Program-made: the position numbers and the translations under genes
Notes under the pieces: model-generated
Seen by the model: only the letters and a program-made list of their open reading frames with translations
Told to the model about the DNA's origin: nothing
The model's database searches: none
From: Casp-actino8 sp044358015
GTDB lineage: Bacteria > Actinomycetota > Acidimicrobiia > Acidimicrobiales > Ilumatobacteraceae
Assembly (NCBI GenBank): GCA_044358015.1
Contig: JBIKOO010000008.1
Location: 1-64,000 of the forward strand
Direction of reading: 5' to 3'
DNA: 64,000 bases
In this document: positions 8,062 to 16,091 of the stretch, piece by piece
Layout: every line of letters starts with the position of its first letter
How positions within the stretch are numbered: the stretch's first letter is position 1

Positions 8062-11000
8062 ATGTTTCGTACCCAAGTGTTGAACCGGTTGTTCGTAGCG
8101 TTGTGTTTGGTCTTCGCATCGTTAGCCAGTAGTGCGAATTCAGTATCAGCCAATGGGGGGACTCCATTGACAGTCACATATGACACCGGTGGTGGCAGCA
8201 GTATTTCGGCGACGTCGACGACAGTTGGTGGCACGGTGGCTGATCCAGGTACGCCGAATCGTGCTGGTTACACATTCACTGGTTGGTATAAAAGTGCTAG
8301 GGGCGGCTCGCGTGTCACATATCCACACACACACGGCCGAACGAGTAATTTCACGTTGTATGCGCGGTGGAATGCCAACAGATTGACTGTCACGTACGAT
8401 TCAGGTGGTGGCAGCAGTGTTGCTTCTAGTTTCACGAGAACTGGTGCCGGTTGGTCTCCAATTTGGTATCCGAGTCAACCGACTCGTACTGGTTACACAT
8501 TTACAGGTTGGTATACGGCGGCTTCTGGTGGCACCGAGGTCGGGTACGGGCACCTGCATGGAAAAACCAGTGACTTTACCCTGTATGCGCGCTGGACTGC
8601 CAACACATTGGCCGTTACTTACAACGCTGGTGGCGGAAGCAATATCACTGGCACGTCGACGACGACTGGCGGCAGTGTTGCGGATCCGGGTGCACCGACT
8701 CGTGCTGGTTACACATTTGATGCTTGGTACAGCGACTCTGTTCCGACGGCGATTGTTACTGGCGGTAGTCACACGTGTGCGTTGCTTGCTGACGGCACGG
8801 TGACCTGTTGGGGCAACAACAACTTCGGGCAGGCCACTGTGCCTTCAAGTGTCACGTCTGCGACAGCGGTTGAAGCTGGTGGTGGTCACGCGTGTGCGTT
8901 GCTTGCTGACGGCACGGTGACCTGTTGGGGCAACAACAACTTCGGGCAGGCCACTGTGCCCTCTGGTGTCACGTCTGCAACGGCGATTTCTGCTGGTGGA
9001 GAGTATTCGTGTGCGTTGTTGACTGGTGGCACTGTGACATGTTGGGGTCGTAACAACTTCGGGCAGGCCACTGTGCCTTCGAGTGTCACGTCTGCAACGG
9101 CGATTTCTGCTGGTAGCGAGTATTCGTGTGCGTTGTTGAATGGTGGCACGGTGACATGTTGGGGTAGGAACAACTTCGGGCAGGCCACGGTGCCTTCAAG
9201 TGTCACGTCGGCGACGGCGATTTCTGCTGGCCGCTTTCATTCATGTGCGTTGTTGACTGGTGGCACTGTGACATGTTGGGGTCGTAACAACTTTGCGCAG
9301 GCCACGGTGCCTTCGAGTAAGACATCTGCGACGGCGATTTCCGCTGGTGAAAGTCACACGTGTGCGGTGCTTGCTGACGGCACGGTGACTTGTTGGGGCC
9401 ACAACGTCTTCGGGCAGGCCACTGTGCCTTCCGGTGTCACGTCTGCGACGGCGATTTCTGCTGGTGGTAATCACACGTGTGCGTTGTTGACGGGTGGCAC
9501 TGTGACATGTTGGGGTCGTAACAACTTTGCGCAGAGGAACGTGCCTTCCAACCTGACTACAGCGATCAGTTCGTGGCCGTACACGCATGGTGAAACGAGT
9601 GCTTTCACTTTGTATGCGCAGTGGACCGCCAACACCCTGACAGTCACTTACGACACAGATGGTGGAAGCAGTATCACTGGCACGTCGACGACGACTGGCG
9701 GCAGTGTTGCCGATCCGGGTGCGCCGACTCGTGCCGGTTACACATTTGACGGTTGGTACAGCGACTCTGTTCCGACGGCTGTTTCTGTTGATGGTGTTCA
9801 TTCGTGTGCGTTGCTTGATGTTGGCACTGTGACATGTTGGGGTTGGAACAGTTACGGGCAGATTTCTGTGCCTTCGAGTGTCACGTCTGCGACCGCGATT
9901 TCTGCTGGTGGTAGCCACACGTGTGCGGTGCTTGCTGACGGCACGGTGACATGTTGGGGCGACAACTACTTCGGGCAGGCCACGGTGCCTTCCGGTGTCA
10001 CGTCTGCGACGGCGATTTCTGCTGGTGGTTATCATTCGTGTGCGGTGCTTGCTGATGGCACGGTGACATGTTGGGGTCGTAACAACTTCGGGCAGGCCAC
10101 GGTGCCTTCCGGTGTCACGTCTGCGACGGCGATTTCTGCTGGTAGCGAGTATTCGTGTGCGTTGCTGTCTGATGGCACGGTGACCTGTTGGGGTAGTAAC
10201 AACTTCGGGCAGGCCACGGTGCCATCTGGTGTCACGTCTGCGACGGCGATTTCTGCTGGCGACTCGCATTCGTGTGCGTTGCTTGCTGACGGCACGGTGA
10301 CCTGTTGGGGTAGGACAGATAACGGGCGGGCCACTGTGCCTTCGAGTGTCACGTCTGCGACGGCAATTTCTGCCGGTGGTACTCACACCTGTGCGTTGCT
10401 TGCTGACGGCACTGTGACATGTTGGGGCCACAACTTCTTCGGGCAGACCTCGGTGCCTTCGAGTGTCACGTCTGCGATTGCGATTTCTGCTGGTGCTAAT
10501 CACACGTGTGCGGTGCTTGCTGACGGCACTGTGACATGTTGGGGTTTGAACAATGGAGGGCAGACCGCCGTGCCTACGCGGTTGACCCCAGCGATCAGTT
10601 CGTGGCCGTACACGCATGGTGAAACGAGTGCTTTCACTTTGTATGCGCAGTGGACCGCCAACACCCTGACAGTCACTTACGACACAGATGGTGGAAGCAG
10701 TATCACTGGCACGTCGACGACGACTGGTGGCAGCGTTAGCGATCCGGGTGTGCCGACACGTGCTGGCTACACATTTGATGCTTGGTACAGCGACTCTGTT
10801 CCGACGGCTGTTTCTGTTACTGGTGGTCATTCGTGTGCGTTGCTTGCTGACAGCACTGTGACATGTTGGGGTGCCAACGGTTCTGGGCAGACTTCTGTGC
10901 CTTCGAGTGTCACGACTGCGACGGCGATTGACGCCGGTTACTCGCATTCGTGTGCGTTGCTCGCTGATGGCACGGTGACATGTTGGGGCGACAACGGTGA

Positions 11001-12729
11001 TGGGCAGACGTCTGTGCCTTCAAGTGTCACGACTGCGACGGCGATTTCTGCCGGTCATTATCACACGTGTGCGTTGCTTGCTGACGGCACGGTGACATGT
11101 TGGGGGGCCAACGGTTCTGGGCAGACTTCTGTGCCTTCGAGTGTCACGACTGCGACGGCGATTTCTACTGGTTTCGATCATTCGTGTGCGTTGCTCGCTG
11201 ATGGCACGGTGACATGTTGGGGCAACAACGATGATGGGCGGGCCACTGTGCCTTCGAGTGTCACGTCTGCGACGGCGATTTCCGCCGGTGATTATCACAC
11301 GTGTGCGTTGTTGGCTGACGGCACGGTGACATGTTGGGGTTGGAACGGTTCTGGGCAGACTGATGTGCCTTCGAGTGTCACGTCTGCGACGGCGATTTCT
11401 GCCGGTGGTAGTCTCACGTGTGCATTGCTTGCTGATGGGACGGTGACATGTTGGGGTAACAACGATTTTGGGCAGATTGATGTGCCTACAGGTGTCACGT
11501 CTGCGACGGCAATTTCTGCAGGTGGTAGTCACACGTGTGCGTTGCTTGCTGGCGGCACGGTGACATGTTGGGGTCGCAGCAGCGAAGGGCAGACTTCTGC
11601 GCCTTCCAGCCTGACCACAGCGATCAGTTCGTGGCCGTACACGCATGGTGAAACGAGTGCTTTCACTTTGTATGCGCAGTGGACTGCCAACACATTGACA
11701 GTCACTTACGACACAGATGGTGGAAGCAGTATCACTGCCACGTCGACGACGACTGGCGGCAGTGTTAGCGATCCGGGTGTGCCGACACGTGCTGGCTACA
11801 CATTTGACGGTTGGTACAGCGACTCTGTTCCGACGGCTGTTTCTGCCGGTCATTATCACACGTGTGCGTTGCTTGCTGACGGCACGGTGACATGTTGGGG
11901 TTCCACCCAAGACGGGCAGATTTCTGTGCCTTCGAGTGTCACGACTGCGACTGCGATTTCTACTGGTTTCTATCATTCGTGTGCGTTGCTTGCTGACGGC
12001 ACGGTGACATGTTGGGGTGCCAACGATGATGGGCGGGCCACTGTGCCTTCGAGTGTCACGTCTGCGACGGCGATTTCCGCCGGTGATTTTCACACGTGTG
12101 CGTTGTTGGCTGACGGCACGGTGACATGTTGGGGTTGGAACGGTTCTGGGCAGACTGATGTGCCTTCGAGTGTCACGTCTGCGACGGCGATTGACGCTGG
12201 TGGTAGTCTCACGTGTGCATTGCTTGCTGATGGGACGGTGACATGTTGGGGTTACAGCGACCTCGGGCAGACCACCGTGCCTTCAAGTGTCACGTCTGCG
12301 ACGGCGATTTCCGCCGGTGAATATCATTCGTGTGCGTTGCTTGCTGATGGCACGGTGACATGTTGGGGTTACAACGGCGAGGGGCAGATTGATGTGCCTA
12401 CAGGTGTCACGTCTGCGACTGCGATTTCTGCGGGTGAACGTCATTCGTGTGCGTTGCTTGCTGACGGCACGGTGACATGTTGGGGTGCCAACGATGATGG
12501 GCGGGCCACTGTGCCTTCGAGTGTCACGTCTGCGACGGCGATTTCTGCTGGTGGTAATCACACGTGTGCGGTGCTCGCAAACGGCTCCGTGACATGTTGG
12601 GGTGACGGCAGTTCTGGGCAGACCGCCGTGCCTTCCAGCCTGATCACAGCGATCAGCTCGTGGCCGTATGCGCATGGTGAAACGAGCAGTTTCACTTTGT
12701 ATGCGCGGTGGAGTGAATCCATAGGTTGA
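8062..12729 (+). CDS. Giant secreted protein: four RCC1-type propellers nested in InlB-B-type repeats
   Basis: The product is 1555 residues. The ATG at 8062 has a GAGGT site six bases upstream and opens with a signal peptide (RLFVALCLVFASLASSANSVSA). Two intact Listeria-Bacteroides (InlB B) repeats follow, each of the form LTVTYD...GYTFTGWY...FTLYARW. Four more B repeats are each split after GWYSDSVPTA or AWYSDSVPTA. The split holds seven RCC1-like units of about 39 residues (TCALLADGTVTCWG...GQ..VPS.VTSATAISAGG), and the B repeat then resumes with SSWPYTHGETSAFTLYAQW. This gives 28 units in groups of exactly seven, the blade number of RCC1 propellers. Each unit carries two Cys (CALLADGTVTC) that could form a disulfide. 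There is no LPXTG or membrane anchor at the C-terminus. The likely role is surface or extracellular binding; the ligand is unknown. Confidence 0.9.
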   Translation: MFRTQVLNRLFVALCLVFASLASSANSVSANGGTPLTVTYDTGGGSSISATSTTVGGTVADPGTPNRAGYTFTGWYKSARGGSRVTYPHTHGRTSNFTLYARWNANRLTVTYDSGGGSSVASSFTRTGAGWSPIWYPSQPTRTGYTFTGWYTAASGGTEVGYGHLHGKTSDFTLYARWTANTLAVTYNAGGGSNITGTSTTTGGSVADPGAPTRAGYTFDAWYSDSVPTAIVTGGSHTCALLADGTVTCWGNNNFGQATVPSSVTSATAVEAGGGHACALLADGTVTCWGNNNFGQATVPSGVTSATAISAGGEYSCALLTGGTVTCWGRNNFGQATVPSSVTSATAISAGSEYSCALLNGGTVTCWGRNNFGQATVPSSVTSATAISAGRFHSCALLTGGTVTCWGRNNFAQATVPSSKTSATAISAGESHTCAVLADGTVTCWGHNVFGQATVPSGVTSATAISAGGNHTCALLTGGTVTCWGRNNFAQRNVPSNLTTAISSWPYTHGETSAFTLYAQWTANTLTVTYDTDGGSSITGTSTTTGGSVADPGAPTRAGYTFDGWYSDSVPTAVSVDGVHSCALLDVGTVTCWGWNSYGQISVPSSVTSATAISAGGSHTCAVLADGTVTCWGDNYFGQATVPSGVTSATAISAGGYHSCAVLADGTVTCWGRNNFGQATVPSGVTSATAISAGSEYSCALLSDGTVTCWGSNNFGQATVPSGVTSATAISAGDSHSCALLADGTVTCWGRTDNGRATVPSSVTSATAISAGGTHTCALLADGTVTCWGHNFFGQTSVPSSVTSAIAISAGANHTCAVLADGTVTCWGLNNGGQTAVPTRLTPAISSWPYTHGETSAFTLYAQWTANTLTVTYDTDGGSSITGTSTTTGGSVSDPGVPTRAGYTFDAWYSDSVPTAVSVTGGHSCALLADSTVTCWGANGSGQTSVPSSVTTATAIDAGYSHSCALLADGTVTCWGDNGDGQTSVPSSVTTATAISAGHYHTCALLADGTVTCWGANGSGQTSVPSSVTTATAISTGFDHSCALLADGTVTCWGNNDDGRATVPSSVTSATAISAGDYHTCALLADGTVTCWGWNGSGQTDVPSSVTSATAISAGGSLTCALLADGTVTCWGNNDFGQIDVPTGVTSATAISAGGSHTCALLAGGTVTCWGRSSEGQTSAPSSLTTAISSWPYTHGETSAFTLYAQWTANTLTVTYDTDGGSSITATSTTTGGSVSDPGVPTRAGYTFDGWYSDSVPTAVSAGHYHTCALLADGTVTCWGSTQDGQISVPSSVTTATAISTGFYHSCALLADGTVTCWGANDDGRATVPSSVTSATAISAGDFHTCALLADGTVTCWGWNGSGQTDVPSSVTSATAIDAGGSLTCALLADGTVTCWGYSDLGQTTVPSSVTSATAISAGEYHSCALLADGTVTCWGYNGEGQIDVPTGVTSATAISAGERHSCALLADGTVTCWGANDDGRATVPSSVTSATAISAGGNHTCAVLANGSVTCWGDGSSGQTAVPSSLITAISSWPYAHGETSSFTLYARWSESIG
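8755..12648 (+). repeat. 28 units of a 117-bp coding repeat in four groups
   Basis: The unit recurs every 117 bases (for example TGTGC at 8776, 8893 and 9010) and the copies are very similar at the DNA level. They form four arrays of seven, separated by an almost identical B-repeat segment of roughly 250 bases. Such DNA is open to unequal recombination, yet each array holds exactly seven units, which suggests selection for closed propellers. Confidence 0.9.
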
Positions 12730-12847
12730 ATCGTAGGAAGGCTTTTTGTTGTTCGATCGGACTGGTCGGGCCTATGTTTGATCGCTATCAAAATACATCT
12801 GAGTTTTGTACAGTGGTCGGTCGGGGTTGCGTGTTTTCCCTGCTCAT

Positions 12848-13599
12848 GTGGAGGACAGCCTTGAAAAAAGATTCTCATCATTAAAGATTTTCGTCCTGGC
12901 GGTTGTGGCAGCAGGTTTGACAGCCACTTCGTCTGTTGGAGCTATTTCGGCGAATAAAAGTTATGAACAGGCTGAAATCTCGACAAATAGTTGCCTCCAG
13001 GAGTCAGCCATATTCGCTGGTCGAGTTTCTTGGAGTATTGATGGCCTCGGAATTACTGGGTTTGCTGGCGGGTCAGAGGGGCAGATTCAGGTCCTGAAGC
13101 CGTCCGGCGCAACAGTGAAAGCTACCTATTTTATGGGGCGACAGCGTTTAATGGGGATGTGAGTGGTTGGGATACGGGTCTGGTGACGAGCATGGAGGGT
13201 ATGTTCGCTAACGCGTCGTCGTTTAATGGTGATGTGAGCGGTTGGGATACCCGTCTGGTTTTCACCATGCGCGGCATGTTTGCTGGGGCGTCGTCATTTG
13301 ATCAGAGTCTCGGAGACTGGGACATAAGCATGGTGGGCGACATGGAAAACATGTTGAACGGTTCGGCATTGTCGGTCAATAATTATGATGCGACCTTGAT
13401 TGGTTGGGCCGACATCCAGCAGGCCAAGCAATCGAACGTGGCTTTGGGTGCTGTCGGGTTGTATTTCAGCAACGATGGTTCTTCAGCACGCTCTGAGCTG
13501 CGATGTGGTAGCGGGTGGCAGATTATTGATGAAGGAAATCAAAGTGTTGCCCCAGGTTCGTTGAGAGCTGTCAGTCAACTTGTCACAATCGTGTGCTGA
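12848..13599 (+). pseudogene. Broken BspA-like (DUF285) surface protein, module 1
   Basis: A 5' part starting at GTG 12848 encodes a signal-peptide-like N-terminus (SLKIFVLAVVAAGLTATSSVGAISA) and a short unrelated segment up to about 13125. From about 13130 the DNA matches the repeat region of the two downstream paralogues, but in the +1 frame: GATAFNGDVSGWDTGLVTSM is read only from the other frame, and the upstream frame stops at 13162. The 3' part (open from 13159) has three DUF285 repeats and the same C-terminus as the gene at 18165 (NNYDATLIGWADIQQAK, then a Cys near the end). It looks like a deletion that joined two genes out of frame. Translation of the 3' part from an internal start is possible but would give no export signal. 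Confidence 0.65.
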
Positions 13600-13920
13600 T
13601 TGCCTAGAGATCATCAGAGGTTATACAGAAAGAACTTAACGGTTTGGAGTCCCAAGAACTAGATGTTTCGTGCGATGTATTGTCCACTTACAATCGCTTC
13701 TTAGGTCATCATTGAGCGGTCAAGTCGGGGCACATAATGCGTAGATGGTGTGGCCTTTACTGATGTCCAGTTGTGTCCATAACGACGCAAATGGTTTCCT
13801 ACGCAGGGCATTTGTACGACGTGTCGTACCTCCCTGCGTAGCCTCTAGTGGTGAGTTTCGTGTCATTGCAGAATCATCGTTTGACATGGGATTACTGTCC
13901 GACGACTGTCCGTCAGTGTT
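13600..13920. repeat. Duplicated intergenic element, copy A
   Basis: This stretch follows the stop of module 1 and matches copies at 17781-18095 (C), 19764-19972 (D, truncated) and, for its second half, 15861-16020 (B). It contains a strong hairpin at 13799-13841: 10-base arms CTACGCAGGG/CCCTGCGTAG enclose a second perfect palindrome GTACGAC-GT-GTCGTAC. No gene is supported here. The minus-strand frame at 13720-13959 lies within the repeat and has no protein-like features. Confidence 0.75.
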
Positions 13921-13937
13921 CGCCGGGATATGCCCAA

Positions 13938-14199
13938 TTACACCGAAATTGGTATCCACATGGTGTCCATCGGTGTCCAGTGTCTGTCATGCGATGACGA
14001 ATGTAAAACCTGTCCGATGGTGTCGGCGGCATGACTGTCGGCAGTCGGTAGGAATTGAGAATACACGTCGTTAGTGGTTGATGCCTTCAAATGACCTACA
14101 CGGCCCGAATCAACATGAATTGGTGTTCCAGCCGACAACGCAAGTCCGACATAGGCATGTCGTCCGTCGTGTAGTCAAGTCTTAGGTATCTTTGGCGCC
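13938..14199 (-). pseudogene. Tyrosine recombinase/integrase, C-terminal remnant
   Basis: The minus strand reads FQNMSKAPKIPKT, then an in-frame TGA, then LHDGRHAYVGLALSAGTPI, VDSGRVGHLKAST, TNDVYSQFLPTADSHAADT and IGQVL. This matches the catalytic C-terminus of phage-type tyrosine integrases in order: the HxxRH box (HDGRH), the GH of box III (RVGH) and the nucleophile Tyr (DVYSQF). The upstream part, including the first catalytic Arg, is missing and one codon in the kept part is a stop. It is therefore a decayed integrase, and it supports the idea that the surrounding region arrived by site-specific integration. The remaining bases up to 14290 are open in one frame but are not recognised. 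Confidence 0.7.
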
Positions 14200-14290
14200 T
14201 TCGACATGTTTTGGAACGTAAGAAGTAGCGAACGTTGTGCTGACCTCAGTGATTGGTGATGCGATATCGCGCGTCACCAGTCGCTGAGTT

Positions 14291-15742
14291 TTAACGGAAA
14301 TTGCGCCGGCGCGTGACTAGCACTGTTCCGGTGATTATCGCGAAGATCCCAGCGATGATCCATCCGTCCGACTGTGAGCCCGTCTCTGGCAATTCTGGAG
14401 ACGGCACAACCGTGCTCACTGTTGCGATTGTGGTGGTCGCTGCTGTAGTCGTTGTTGTAGTCGTTGTTGTAGTCGTTGTTGTAGTCGTTGTTGTAGTCGT
14501 TGTTGTAGTAGTTGTTGGCCCGACGCCGGTCAGCACTTGTGTGGGCGTCAACTTGTTGTCGGTGGTGTTGTCACCAATTCGCCCGTAGATGTTGAAGCCC
14601 CAGCATTTCATTGCACTAGTTGACAGCAATGCACAAGTGTGACGTGTGCCGTTGCTGATGGCGGTGACGCCGCTCGTCAGGCCGTCAACTTGTGTGGGCG
14701 TCAACTTCGCGACGTTGGTGTTGTCACCAACTTGCCCGTGGAAGTTCCAGCCCCAGCATTTCATCGCACCAGTTGACAGCAATGCACAAGTGTGAAATTG
14801 GCCGGCGCTGATGGCGGTGACGCCGCTCGTCAGGCCGTCAACTTGTGTGGGCGTCAACTTCGCGACGTCGGTGTTGTCACCAATCGCGCCATAGACGTTG
14901 TTGCCCCAGCATTTCACTGCACCAGTTGAAAGCAATGCACACGTGTGATCTCCGCCGGCGCTGATGGCGGTGACGCCGCTGGTCAGGCCGTCGACTTGTG
15001 TGGGCGTCAACCTGGTGTCGGTGGTGTTGTCACCAACCTGCCCGGTGAAGTTCCAGCCCCAGCATTTCACTGCACCAGTTGACAGCAATGCACACGTGTG
15101 ACTTGAGCCATCACCGATCGCATTTCCGCCGGCGGTGATGGCGGTGACGCCGCTGGTCAGGCCGTCGACTTGTGTGGGTGTCAACTTGTTGTCGGTGGTG
15201 TTGTCACCAACCGCTCCAAAGACGTTGTTGCCCCAGCATTTCACTGCACCAGTTGTCAGCAATGCACATGTGTGATTTCCGCCGGCGGTGATGGCGGTGA
15301 CGCCGCTGGTCAGGCCGTCGACTTGTGTGGGTGTCAACTTGTTGTCGGTGGTGTTGTCACCAACCTGCCCGTCGTAGTTGTTGCCCCAGCATTTCACTGC
15401 ACCAGTTGTCAGCAATGCACACGCGTGAGATCCGCCGGCGGTGATGGCAGTGACGCCGCTGGTCAGGCCGTCGACTTGTGTGGGCGTCAACCTGTCGACA
15501 GTGGTGTTGTCACCAACCTGCCCGTAGTAGTTCCAGCCCCAGCATTCCACTGCACCAGTTGACAGCAATGCACACGTCTGAGATCCGCCGGCGCTGATCG
15601 CAGCCTGCTCCAACGTATTCGGACCGCCGACGGCCACTTCATTTGCATCGGCGGAAACGAATTGTGGCCAACCTTGAGTAAAAGCAGTTAAGGCAAGAAA
15701 TGCTGCTACAAGGCCCAACTTTGCACTTTTGATCTTGAACAT
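14291..15742 (-). CDS. LPXTG-anchored RCC1-type propeller protein
   Basis: The product is 483 residues with an AAAGGTG site before the ATG. A signal peptide (LGLVAAFLALTAFTQGW) leads into seven RCC1-like units of about 50 residues (HTCALLSTGAVKCWGNN..G..GDNT...LTPTQVDGLTSGV), enough for one complete seven-bladed propeller. The fourth unit has a short insertion (NAIGDGS). A stalk of about 22 Thr residues follows. The C-terminus is a full sortase signal: LPETG, a hydrophobic stretch (WIIAGIFAIITGTVLV) and TRRRNFR. It should be covalently attached to the cell wall by a sortase encoded elsewhere. It lies between two copies of the hairpin element (A and B) and points opposite to the BspA-like genes. 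The ligand is unknown. Confidence 0.9.
   Translation of the reverse strand: MFKIKSAKLGLVAAFLALTAFTQGWPQFVSADANEVAVGGPNTLEQAAISAGGSQTCALLSTGAVECWGWNYYGQVGDNTTVDRLTPTQVDGLTSGVTAITAGGSHACALLTTGAVKCWGNNYDGQVGDNTTDNKLTPTQVDGLTSGVTAITAGGNHTCALLTTGAVKCWGNNVFGAVGDNTTDNKLTPTQVDGLTSGVTAITAGGNAIGDGSSHTCALLSTGAVKCWGWNFTGQVGDNTTDTRLTPTQVDGLTSGVTAISAGGDHTCALLSTGAVKCWGNNVYGAIGDNTDVAKLTPTQVDGLTSGVTAISAGQFHTCALLSTGAMKCWGWNFHGQVGDNTNVAKLTPTQVDGLTSGVTAISNGTRHTCALLSTSAMKCWGFNIYGRIGDNTTDNKLTPTQVLTGVGPTTTTTTTTTTTTTTTTTTTTTTTTAATTTIATVSTVVPSPELPETGSQSDGWIIAGIFAIITGTVLVTRRRNFR
14445..14516 (-). repeat. 12-bp tandem repeat encoding the Thr stalk
   Basis: On the plus strand the unit GTAGTCGTTGTT occurs five times in a row plus one copy with a single change. 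It encodes only Thr on the minus strand. The unit is a multiple of three, so slippage would change stalk length without breaking the frame. Confidence 0.85.
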
Positions 15743-15860
15743 AAGTGTTCACCTTTCCTACCGTCAAAAAACTCTGATTAACCTAGGAGAGGGAGAAGTA
15801 ACGATGCAAATTGGTACTATTTTTTGACGCCAGGAGACGTGTTGTACATATTGGTCGGCA

Positions 15861-16020
15861 TTACTGGTGTCCAGATGGTTTCCATAACGACGCAAATTGT
15901 TTACTACGCAGGGCATTTGTACGACGTGTCGTACCTCCCTGCGTAGCCTCTAGTGGTGAGTTTCGTGTCATTGCAGAATCATCGTTTGACATGGGATTGC
16001 TGTCCGATGACTGTTCGTCT
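15861..16020. repeat. Duplicated intergenic element, copy B
   Basis: This is the second half of the element seen at 13757-13914 and 17938-18095, including the complete hairpin at 15904-15946. Together with copy A it flanks in direct orientation a segment of about 2 kb that holds the integrase remnant and the LPXTG propeller gene. The 118 bases between 15743 and 15860 are the upstream region of the propeller gene and show nothing else that can be named. The bases after 16020 are the leader shared with the gene at 18165. Confidence 0.75.
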
Positions 16021-16091
16021 GTGTACGGTGGAGTTGGTTTTGGTCGCTATGGCCGGAATTGGGTCTGAGTTTGCCTGAAGGAGCCTTTTCT

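Noticed and set aside
9241..10947. 568-residue open frame on the minus strand, Arg/Thr-rich and repetitive
   Set aside because: It is the antisense shadow of the 117-bp repeats of the propeller gene; the repetitive DNA keeps several frames open. The same holds for the minus-strand frames at 11020-12093 and 16722-17612.
8755..12648. Possible CRISPR array because of many regular repeats
   Set aside because: The unit is 117 bases, lies fully inside a coding frame, and has no short repeat/unique spacer structure.
13720..13959. 79-residue minus-strand frame and similar frames in the duplicated intergenic elements
   Set aside because: The frame is not kept between copies A, C and D, and the hairpin dominates the sequence.
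14200..14290. Open minus-strand frame ending ...FATSYVPKHVEGAKDT
   Set aside because: It has no start of its own, no recognisable family and lies between the integrase remnant and the propeller gene stop; it is probably non-coding debris.
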